This document shows, in pieces, positions 1 through 4,195 of a DNA stretch of 5,227 bases (its first letter is position 1; each line of letters begins with the position of its first letter). The position numbers and the translations under genes were made by a program. The notes under the pieces were generated by a model. It did not search any database, was not told the origin of the DNA, and was given only the letters and a program-made list of their open reading frames with translations. This DNA is from an uncultured Bacilli bacterium (GTDB lineage Bacteria; Bacillota_I; Bacilli_A; RF39; UBA660), in assembly GCA_947625365.1 (NCBI GenBank), contig CANQNZ010000074.1:1-5227 (forward strand), written 5' to 3'.

Positions 1-281
1 TCAGCCCCATGAACAATACGATGACCTACTCCATCAATATCTTCTAAAGAGCTAACAACTTTATTATTAATTAATTCTTCAATTAAATACTTAACTGCTA
101 CAGAATGGTCTTTTAAATCAACTTCTCTTTTTAATTTTTCGCCATTAAGTTTAATTGTATAAAAACTATTGCCGATTCCAATTTTCTCAAATAAACCACT
201 TATTAATTCTTCTTGACTTGGTAGTTCAATTAAAGTAAATTTTAATGATGAACTTCCCGCATTAACAGATAATATTTTCAT
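1..281 (-). CDS. ackA: Acetate kinase, N-terminal part (3' end beyond window)
   Basis: Acetate kinase interconverts acetyl phosphate plus ADP and acetate plus ATP in the cytoplasm. In fermenters it is the ATP-yielding last step of the Pta-AckA route. I translated 93 codons from the ATG at 281-279; the frame is still open at base 1. The N-terminus contains VNAGSSSLKF at residues 6-15, the acetate/butyrate kinase signature, with Asn7, Ser10, Ser12 and Lys14 at the positions conserved in the family. GHRIVHGA at 86-93 carries the conserved active-site Arg (Arg88). The family is about 400 residues long, so roughly three quarters of the protein lies outside. The start is fixed by AGGTGG at 292-287, five bases upstream. 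The gene follows the 64-residue gene on the same strand, but a terminator lies between them. No oddity is seen in the visible part. Confidence 0.96.
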   Translation of the reverse strand, partial: MKILSVNAGSSSLKFTLIELPSQEELISGLFEKIGIGNSFYTIKLNGEKLKREVDLKDHSVAVKYLIEELINNKVVSSLEDIDGVGHRIVHGA

Positions 282-286
282 TTTTT

Positions 287-306
287 CCACCTCGCTTTCT
301 ATTATA
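287..306 (-). promoter_or_regulatory. Possible ackA -10 element and Shine-Dalgarno site
   Basis: On the minus strand an exact TATAAT (306-301) lies eight bases before the SD AGGTGG (292-287), which is five bases before the ackA ATG. No convincing -35 hexamer is found 16-18 bases upstream, where the preceding gene's terminator sits. The SD is secure. The -10 could be chance in DNA this AT-rich, although the terminator upstream implies that ackA needs its own promoter. Confidence 0.35.
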
Positions 307-307
307 C

Positions 308-336
308 AAAAAAAAAGATAATTTCGCTATCTTTTT
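308..336 (-). terminator. Intrinsic terminator of the 64-residue gene, overlapping its stop codon
   Basis: A 9-bp perfect stem (AAAAAGATA at 312-320 pairing with TATCTTTTT at 328-336) encloses a 7-base loop. On the minus strand it runs into nine consecutive T (316-308). The TAG stop of the upstream small gene (329-327) lies at the edge of the stem. The stem is AT-rich, so the U-tract probably carries much of the signal. Complementary T bases at 332-336 could give weak activity on the plus strand too. Confidence 0.7.
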
Positions 337-521
337 AGATTAATAAAGTCTTTATTTACAAGATTTTTAGGTCGCATGAACAAGCTATCTTCATTTATAT
401 ATCTTTTAGTCTCACTAGCAAAATTATAACCATATTCATTGGTTATTTCAAATCTTTGACGCTCTAGTTCATCTTTATATTCAATTGATGATTGTTTATA
501 ATGATAATCAATATATTTCAT
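327..521 (-). CDS. Small hypothetical protein, 64 residues
   Basis: I do not recognise this family. The protein is short and highly charged (many Lys, Arg, Glu, Asp), rich in Tyr and Asn, and has no hydrophobic segment long enough for a membrane helix and no signal peptide, so it is probably cytoplasmic. It has no cysteine and no clear nucleic-acid-binding motif. I start it at ATG 521-519 because AGGTGAT (533-527) is a good Shine-Dalgarno site six bases upstream. A GTG three codons earlier, at 530, lies inside that SD and is unlikely to be the start. It is divergent from the DUF1540 gene (65 bp between start codons) and lies upstream of ackA, separated by a terminator. A fitting SD, an own terminator and a clean frame argue for a real gene. 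Function unknown. Confidence 0.65.
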   Translation of the reverse strand: MKYIDYHYKQSSIEYKDELERQRFEITNEYGYNFASETKRYINEDSLFMRPKNLVNKDFINLKR

Positions 522-526
522 CCATA

Positions 527-541
527 TCACCTATTATTATA
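527..541 (-). promoter_or_regulatory. SD and possible -10 element of the 64-residue gene
   Basis: On the minus strand AGGTGAT (533-527) matches the 3' end of 16S rRNA and sets the start at 521. An exact TATAAT (541-536) lies just ahead of it. No -35 is recognisable. If this hexamer were the true -10, transcription would begin at or inside the SD, so the call is weak. The SD itself is solid. Confidence 0.3.
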
Positions 542-583
542 TTGCATAATTTTTTAAATTTTATACATATTAATAATGGTGAT
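542..583 (+). promoter_or_regulatory. Possible promoter and SD of the DUF1540 gene
   Basis: TTGCAT (542-547), then 18 bases, then CATATT (566-571, 4 of 6 to TATAAT) make a weak sigma-A-type promoter. The same TTGCAT-18-base arrangement precedes the gene at 2100. The SD GGTGAT (578-583) stands three bases before ATG 587. The SD uses the downstream half of the consensus, which explains the short spacer. The region is shared with the divergent 64-residue gene. Confidence 0.35.
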
Positions 584-586
584 AAA

Positions 587-757
587 ATGGAAAATAAAGA
601 CCCTTATTTTAATCAATGTATTCTTTGTCAAGTAAAAGAATGTATTTATCAAAATGCTAAAGACAATCGATGTAATTTATCAAAAATATTAGTAGGAAAT
701 AACGATACTAGTGATAAAGAAACTTTTTGTAAGAGCTATGAAAAAAGATGCGACTAA
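587..757 (+). CDS. DUF1540-type four-cysteine small protein, 56 residues
   Basis: The protein has six cysteines (11, 14, 19, 29, 48, 55). Cys14-x4-Cys19-x9-Cys29-x18-Cys48 fits the DUF1540 pattern as I remember it: C-x4-C-x-Y/N, a third Cys, an I/L-x-V-G segment (here ILVG at 34-37), then T/F-x-C near the end (Thr46, Cys48, with Ser50-Tyr51 in place of the usual T/S-F). The cysteine layout suggests a small metal-binding knuckle, but that is inference and the family's function is unknown. I use ATG 587 because GGTGAT precedes it. In-frame codons back to 485 would overlap the divergent gene and lack an SD. The TAA stop lies in the loop of the terminator shared with thiI. No signal peptide or membrane segment is present, so the protein is probably cytoplasmic. 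The call rests on motif spacing alone. Confidence 0.72.
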   Translation: MENKDPYFNQCILCQVKECIYQNAKDNRCNLSKILVGNNDTSDKETFCKSYEKRCD

Positions 758-771
758 GCATCTATTTTTTT
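741..771. terminator. Bidirectional terminator shared by the DUF1540 gene and thiI
   Basis: AGATGC (746-751) pairs perfectly with GCATCT (758-763) around a 6-base loop. On the plus strand it is followed by A and seven T (765-771). On the minus strand it is followed by six T (746-741). The DUF1540 stop codon (755-757) is in the loop and the thiI stop (772-770) is in the flanking A/T tract, so both convergent genes end inside this element. Confidence 0.85.
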
Positions 772-1960
772 ATAAAATATCGGCATAATTATTTTCTTCT
801 TGCCTACTTATTTTTAATATCTCATGCTTTTTAATAGCATTATTTATTAAATCTTCATAGGGAATTTGCTTTTCATATTCATAACAAAGTTTGCGTTCCG
901 GATTAATTACAGGATGCTCAGGAACAAATATAGTGCAGCAATCTTCAAAAGGTAATATGCTCGTATCATAAGTATCGATTTTTTTAGCTACCTCAATTAT
1001 TTCTAATTTATCAAAACAAGCTAATGGTCTTATAACAGGCATTCTAACAACTTCATTTATAACACTCATAGAAGTTAAAGTTTGAGATGCCACTTGCCCA
1101 ATACTTTCCCCATTAACTAATACTTTACCATTTATACTAGATGCTATTTTAGCACTAATACGATACATCATTCTTCGCATGATAGTAATTAAATATTCAT
1201 GAGGAATATTTTTATAAATAGCTTCCTGGATTTCGGTAAAATTAATTATATGTAATTTAATATCATTATTATATAAAGCTAACTTACGAGCTAAAGCAAT
1301 AACTTTATTTTTAGCTTCTTGACTTGTATGAGGAGGACTTTCAAAATAAATAGCTTCTAGTTTTACGCCTCTTTTAATAGCCATATACCCTGCTACAGGA
1401 GAGTCTATACCACCACTTAACATTAATAATCCTTTGCCTAATACTCCAACTGGATAGCCGCCAATACCACTTATTTTTTCAAAATATAAATAAGTAGCAT
1501 TATTTCTTATTTCAACATTTATAAAAATATCAGGATTATGAATATCTACTTTAATGTCACTAATATTTTTAAGTAATATTCCTCCTACTTTAGCACTTAC
1601 TTCCATACTAGTTAAAGGATATTTTTTATCACTTCTTTTCGTAACTACTTTAAATGTTTTAAATTCATAATTTTGTAAAAGTTCTAATAAAGCCTTTCCT
1701 ATTTTTTCTAAACTATTTTCTTCTAACTGATAAACAATATCTATTTCATGAATACCAAAAGTATTTTTTAATATATAAATAACTTTATTATAATCTTCTT
1801 CTTTTACTATAATAAACATTCGTCCTTTATCAAAATGAATATTGCCATCTATATCTTTTAAAGAATTTTTAATATTTTCTTTTAAAGTATTTAAAAATAA
1901 ACCTATATTACCTTTTTTAGTAGAAAGTTCTCCATATTTAAGCATAATCATCTTTTGCAT
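770..1960 (-). CDS. thiI: tRNA 4-thiouridine synthetase ThiI (rhodanese-less, Bacillus type)
   Basis: ThiI adenylates U8 of tRNA and delivers sulfur to form 4-thiouridine. In many bacteria it also supplies sulfur for the thiamin thiazole. The 396 residues match the roughly 400-residue Bacillus form: an N-terminal ferredoxin-like region (about 1-70), a THUMP domain (about 70-165), and a PP-loop ATPase domain (about 175-396). SGGIDS at 182-187 is the PP-loop signature. MRRMMYR (261-267) and VNGESIGQVASQT (282-294) are further conserved stretches of the family. Cys341-Cys342 fall where E. coli ThiI has its conserved Cys344. The E. coli C-terminal rhodanese domain is absent, so a cysteine desulfurase must hand over sulfur directly. 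In Firmicutes that desulfurase (nifZ/iscS) is often adjacent to thiI; none lies within this window. Start ATG 1960 follows AGGACGTGAT. Met4 and Met6 are less likely starts. Confidence 0.96.
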   Translation of the reverse strand: MQKMIMLKYGELSTKKGNIGLFLNTLKENIKNSLKDIDGNIHFDKGRMFIIVKEEDYNKVIYILKNTFGIHEIDIVYQLEENSLEKIGKALLELLQNYEFKTFKVVTKRSDKKYPLTSMEVSAKVGGILLKNISDIKVDIHNPDIFINVEIRNNATYLYFEKISGIGGYPVGVLGKGLLMLSGGIDSPVAGYMAIKRGVKLEAIYFESPPHTSQEAKNKVIALARKLALYNNDIKLHIINFTEIQEAIYKNIPHEYLITIMRRMMYRISAKIASSINGKVLVNGESIGQVASQTLTSMSVINEVVRMPVIRPLACFDKLEIIEVAKKIDTYDTSILPFEDCCTIFVPEHPVINPERKLCYEYEKQIPYEDLINNAIKKHEILKISRQEENNYADIL

Positions 1961-1963
1961 ATA

Positions 1964-2008
1964 ATCACGTCCTAAAAAGATATTAACAAATTAAATCTTT
2001 AAAAACAA
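1964..2008 (-). promoter_or_regulatory. thiI promoter (extended -10) and SD
   Basis: On the minus strand TTGTTT (2008-2003), a 17-base spacer and TAATAT (1985-1980) preceded by TGT form a reasonable sigma-A promoter with an extended -10. The SD-like AGGACGTGAT (1973-1964) comes next, leaving about 12 bases from the predicted transcription start to ATG 1960. The -35 hexamer sits inside one arm of an inverted repeat, so a regulator binding that dyad could affect this promoter. Confidence 0.55.
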
Positions 2009-2040
2009 GAAATATAATACTATTTTTAAACTTGTTTTAA
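1999..2040. repeat. Inverted repeat in the thiI / EIIB-like divergent region
   Basis: AAAACAAG (2002-2009) and CTTGTTTT (2031-2038) are perfect 8-bp inverted arms with 21 bases between. Allowing one bulged A, they extend to TTAAAAACAAG (1999-2009) against CTTGTTTTAA (2031-2040). There is no T-tract that would make it a terminator for either gene. It covers the thiI -35 and lies just upstream of the plus-strand promoter, so an operator is possible but not shown. Confidence 0.45.
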
Positions 2041-2052
2041 TTCATTATATTA

Positions 2053-2094
2053 TTGCATTAATTATATCCTTTATTGTATAATTAAAGTGGTGAT
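2053..2094 (+). promoter_or_regulatory. Promoter and SD of the EIIB-like / VanZ-RDD pair
   Basis: TTGCAT (2053-2058), an 18-base spacer and exact TATAAT (2077-2082) form a good sigma-A-type promoter. The SD GTGGTGAT (2087-2094) follows almost at once, five bases before ATG 2100. The predicted start near 2089 would leave a leader of only about 10 bases and cut into the SD, so either transcription begins slightly earlier or the leader is extremely short. Confidence 0.55.
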
Positions 2095-2099
2095 AATAT

Positions 2100-2417
2100 A
2101 TGAGTTCTATATGGCAATATTTAATTATACTAGCAGTTCTAATTATAATATCTTTAATTGTAGTTAAGATTAATAAAAAAGATTTCGGCGTAGAAATTAA
2201 TAAGTTAATTCAGTATTTAGGTGGTAAAGATAATATAATAAATTGTGAATGTAATATGTCGCGTTTTAAGGTTATTTTAAAAGATGTTAGTAAAGCTGAT
2301 AAAGATGGCATTCAAAAACTTGGTGCTAAAGGTATTGTAGAAGTTGATAATCAGCTTAAAATAATTTTTGGTAAAAATGCTAAAGCTTTGAAAAGATATA
2401 TTGAGGATTTATTATAA
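2100..2417 (+). CDS. Membrane-anchored PTS EIIB-like protein, catalytic Cys apparently lost
   Basis: One hydrophobic helix (about residues 5-23) is followed by a basic stretch and a glucose-family PTS EIIB domain (about 32-105). LGGKDNI at 40-46, DVSKAD at 62-67, KLGAKGIV at 73-80 and the IFG motif at 89-91 align well with PtsG-type EIIB. In active EIIB the phosphorylated Cys sits in C-I/A-T-R-L/F. Here the corresponding segment reads C51-N-M-S-R-F56, which puts Asn52 at the Cys position, with cysteines at 51 and 49. Phosphotransfer from EIIA to sugar would therefore be doubtful, unless Cys51 substitutes. There is no EIIC domain or EIIC gene nearby. Single-domain, membrane-anchored, apparently degenerate EIIB proteins occur in other low-GC lineages as far as I recall; their role is unknown. 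It is probably co-transcribed with the VanZ-RDD gene 28 bases downstream. Confidence 0.82.
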   Translation: MSSIWQYLIILAVLIIISLIVVKINKKDFGVEINKLIQYLGGKDNIINCECNMSRFKVILKDVSKADKDGIQKLGAKGIVEVDNQLKIIFGKNAKALKRYIEDLL

Positions 2418-2432
2418 AATAAATCTTTTTTT
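2404..2432 (+). terminator. AU-rich terminator-like hairpin between the EIIB-like and VanZ-RDD genes
   Basis: AGGATTTAT (2404-2412) can pair with ATAAATCTT (2419-2427), 9 bp with one G-U, around a 6-base loop that contains the TAA stop of the EIIB-like gene. A run of seven T (2426-2432) follows. It ends two bases before the SD of the next gene, so it may act as a partial terminator that lowers VanZ-RDD expression. The stem is weak, and it may also be chance in AT-rich sequence. Confidence 0.4.
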
Positions 2433-2445
2433 ATAGGTGGTAGTT

Positions 2446-3525
2446 ATGCAAATTTATATTAATTCCATTATAAGTGCTATTATTGTTTTTCCTTTAATTG
2501 CTTTAATATTAACTATTCCTTATATGATATTTGAATATCATAAATATGGGGCAATTACGAAAAAACGAGTTCTTATTATGTTTTCTTTTATTTTTTATTT
2601 ATTATGTATATACTTTTTAGTTATTCTTCCTTTACCTAAAATTAAAGATGTAGCTTTATACCAAGGTAAATGGTACAATTTAAAAGTTTTTGAATTTATT
2701 AGTGATTTACAAGGAGCTCAAAAATTTATTATAACTAACCCATCAACTTATATTTCTTTATTTACTACTAATCGCATTATTGAGCCTTTATTTAATGTTT
2801 TACTTACTATTCCTTTTGGAATTTACTTGCGTTATTATTTTAACAAAGGATGGTTTACAACAATTATTTATACTTTCCTATTTTCTTTATTTTTAGAGAT
2901 TACTCAATTAACAGGTCTTTACTATATATATCCAAGACCATATCGCATATTTGATGTTAATGATTTAATTACTAATACTTTAGGAGGCTTGATTGGTTTT
3001 ATTATAACCCCGATTTTTGCCCACTTTTTGCCAAGTGTCTTACAATTAGAAGAAGAAGTTTTAAGACAAAGCAAAGATGTTACTTTTTCTCGCCGATTTA
3101 TTGGTTATTTTTTAGATTTAATAATTATATTTATTCCCGTATTTTGTTTTAAAGATAAACTTAATTTTTTATGGATATTTATTATAATAATTGGTTATTT
3201 CTTTTTATCTTTACTTATTTTTAAAGGCCAAACTATTGGTAAGAAAATAGTTAATATTAAATTAGAAAATACTAATATTTATAAAATTCTAATTAGAAGT
3301 ATTTTATTTGAAGGTTTACTTTTACATATTTATTTGCCTCTTATTTATTTTGGCATTAATCCCTTATATGCTATTTTAATTGAGATTGGTTGCTATTTTT
3401 TCTTGTTTTTCAATATTATTAGTGAAAAATGGACTGAACAAAATACTCTTTTAATTGATAAAATATTAAAATTAAAAATAGTTGATACTATAAAACATGA
3501 AGAAACTTATATTATAAAATTATAA
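2446..3525 (+). CDS. VanZ-like / RDD fusion integral membrane protein, 359 residues
   Basis: This is a polytopic membrane protein with two recognisable domains. The N-terminal half (about 1-195) is VanZ-like: hydrophobic helices near 8-28, 43-62, 111-129 and 137-155, with E151-x2-Q154 and then R167-x2-D170-x2-D173-x3-N177-x2-G180, the conserved E/Q and R-D-D-N-G pattern of the family. The C-terminal half (about 213-345) is RDD-like: R216/R217 through D224 near its start, helices near 222-235 and 241-259, and QTIGKK at 262-267. VanZ is named for teicoplanin resistance, but most family members, including VanZ-RDD fusions in Firmicutes, have no established function, and resistance should not be assumed. 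I start at ATG 2446 because AGGTGG (2435-2440) is the SD; GTG 2437 lies inside it. Probably co-transcribed with the EIIB-like gene. No clear terminator follows. Confidence 0.88.
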   Translation: MQIYINSIISAIIVFPLIALILTIPYMIFEYHKYGAITKKRVLIMFSFIFYLLCIYFLVILPLPKIKDVALYQGKWYNLKVFEFISDLQGAQKFIITNPSTYISLFTTNRIIEPLFNVLLTIPFGIYLRYYFNKGWFTTIIYTFLFSLFLEITQLTGLYYIYPRPYRIFDVNDLITNTLGGLIGFIITPIFAHFLPSVLQLEEEVLRQSKDVTFSRRFIGYFLDLIIIFIPVFCFKDKLNFLWIFIIIIGYFFLSLLIFKGQTIGKKIVNIKLENTNIYKILIRSILFEGLLLHIYLPLIYFGINPLYAILIEIGCYFFLFFNIISEKWTEQNTLLIDKILKLKIVDTIKHEETYIIKL

Positions 3526-3529
3526 TAAT

Positions 3530-3584
3530 GACACTCTTTTAATGTTTTCACATAAATTATTAGTGAGAATACATGAAAGGGTGA
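3530..3584 (+). promoter_or_regulatory. Possible sporulation sigma-K/sigma-E promoter and SD of the coat gene
   Basis: CATAAATTA (3551-3559) fits the sigma-K -10 consensus CATANNNTA exactly and the sigma-E -10 with one mismatch. AC dinucleotides at 3531-3532 and 3533-3534, about 16 bases upstream, could serve as the minimal sigma-K -35 (mACm). No good sigma-E -35 is seen. The predicted start is about 24 bases before ATG 3590. The SD GGGTGA (3579-3584) lies five bases before the start. A mother-cell promoter fits a coat protein gene, but the motif is short. Confidence 0.5.
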
Positions 3585-3589
3585 ATAAT

Positions 3590-4057
3590 ATGTGTAATAA
3601 TAATTCAACATCTAATAATCAAGGTAATTGCATAGCAGATATATTAAATGTTATCTTAATTCTTCAACAAAATGCTTCTCCAGAAAATTGCTTAGATTCT
3701 TGCGACCGTCCTATGCTAGGTGGTGGACCTAATTGTTTAATTTGTAATACTAGACCTGTTATGCTTTATACTTGCTGCGGTAATGGAACACCATGGACTA
3801 TGCCAACTTGTAAAGATAGTTCTATAACATGTTCTAATCCTCAAGCAAGTGATAACGGAAACAATTGTTGTTCATGTGTATTTAGAGTTGAAAAAATAGA
3901 TGGAAACTGTGCAACATTTAGAGTACTTGCTGACAATCCAGAACCAAGCTGCTGTAATTCTATGCCTTATATAGCAACTAATTCTTTCTTTACTATGAAT
4001 TTAAGTTGTGTTTGCTGCATTAAATGCCTAAGTGATACAACAGTTGATTGCGTTTAA
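3590..4057 (+). CDS. CotY/CotZ-family cysteine-rich spore coat (crust/exosporium) protein
   Basis: CotY and CotZ form the disulfide-linked outer layer of spores (crust in B. subtilis, basal layer of the exosporium in B. cereus). This 155-residue protein is close to their usual 145-165 and has 21 cysteines, many paired. FRVEKIDGNCATFRVL at 98-113 corresponds to the family's FRVE-x3-x-CATLS-L core. LSCVCCIKCL at 138-147 corresponds to the C-terminal LDCFCAINCL-type motif. The N-terminal part has an ADILNVI-type helix (16-22), then a Cys-rich segment that is less alike. No signal peptide is seen, as expected for a mother-cell protein. ATG 3590 has a good SD; extension back to 3542 would lack one. 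CotY or CotZ cannot be told apart here, so no symbol is given. It lies alone between its own sporulation-type promoter and terminator. If correct, the organism or a recent ancestor sporulates. Confidence 0.85.
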   Translation: MCNNNSTSNNQGNCIADILNVILILQQNASPENCLDSCDRPMLGGGPNCLICNTRPVMLYTCCGNGTPWTMPTCKDSSITCSNPQASDNGNNCCSCVFRVEKIDGNCATFRVLADNPEPSCCNSMPYIATNSFFTMNLSCVCCIKCLSDTTVDCV

Positions 4058-4064
4058 AACGCAA
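4048..4064. repeat. 17-base near-perfect palindrome over the coat gene stop codon
   Basis: TTGCGTTT (4048-4055) and AAACGCAA (4057-4064) are perfect inverted arms around one A. The TAA stop (4055-4057) is at the centre. It can form a short GCG-clamped hairpin just ahead of the main terminator. The same AAACGC/GCGTTT core recurs in the hairpin at 4173-4194. Confidence 0.5.
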
Positions 4065-4068
4065 AAAT

Positions 4069-4091
4069 AAGAGAGAAAACTCTCTTTTTTT
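4069..4091. terminator. Strong intrinsic terminator of the coat gene, probably bidirectional
   Basis: AAGAGAG (4069-4075) pairs with CTCTCTT (4080-4086) around an AAAA loop and runs into seven T (4085-4091) on the plus strand. On the minus strand the same stem is followed by A and five T (4068-4064 side), so it could also stop read-through from the convergent surface-protein gene. Confidence 0.88.
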
Positions 4092-4093
4092 GT

Positions 4094-4165
4094 AGTCAAA
4101 GAAATAATAATAGGAATACATTTTTATTATATAACGAAGGTAACAATAAAAAGTTTTCTTTGACT
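4094..4165. repeat. Nested inverted repeats between convergent genes
   Basis: AGTCAAAGAAA (4094-4104) and TTTCTTTGACT (4155-4165) are perfect 11-bp inverted arms separated by 50 bases. Inside, TTTTTATT (4121-4128) and AATAAAAA (4145-4152) are perfect 8-bp arms around a 16-base loop. No T-tract follows the outer arm on the plus strand, and it encodes nothing I can recognise. It may be a structured 3' UTR element, a remnant of a small element, or part of the end processing of the minus-strand gene. Confidence 0.55.
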
Positions 4166-4172
4166 TAATTTA

Positions 4173-4194
4173 TATAAACGCATAAGCGTTTATA
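4173..4194 (-). terminator. Stem-loop directly after the surface-protein stop codon
   Basis: TATAAACGC (4173-4181) and GCGTTTATA (4186-4194) are perfect 9-bp arms around ATAA, one base after the TAG stop at 4198-4196. On the minus strand only TATAAATT follows, so the U-tract is poor. It is either a weak terminator or an mRNA-stabilising 3' hairpin, with firm termination possibly left to the hairpin at 4069-4091. Confidence 0.5.
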
Positions 4195-4195
4195 C

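Noticed and set aside
528..530. GTG as start of the 64-residue gene
   Set aside because: It is part of the SD AGGTGAT; ATG 521 is correctly spaced.
485..586. Longer N-terminus for the DUF1540 protein
   Set aside because: It would overlap the divergent gene and its SD, and the added residues look like translated intergenic DNA. ATG 587 has an SD.
2437..2439. GTG as start of the VanZ-RDD gene
   Set aside because: It is part of the SD AGGTGG that serves ATG 2446.
3511..3526. AT-only inverted repeat at the VanZ-RDD stop codon as a terminator
   Set aside because: Seven-base arms with a two-base centre cannot form a proper hairpin of that size, and no T-tract follows directly.
3542..3589. Longer N-terminus for the coat protein
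   Set aside because: No SD at 3542, and it would run through the likely promoter. ATG 3590 has a good SD.
4094..4165. Invertible promoter switch bounded by the 11-bp inverted repeats
   Set aside because: Both flanking genes point toward the element, no convincing promoter is inside, and no recombinase gene is in the window.
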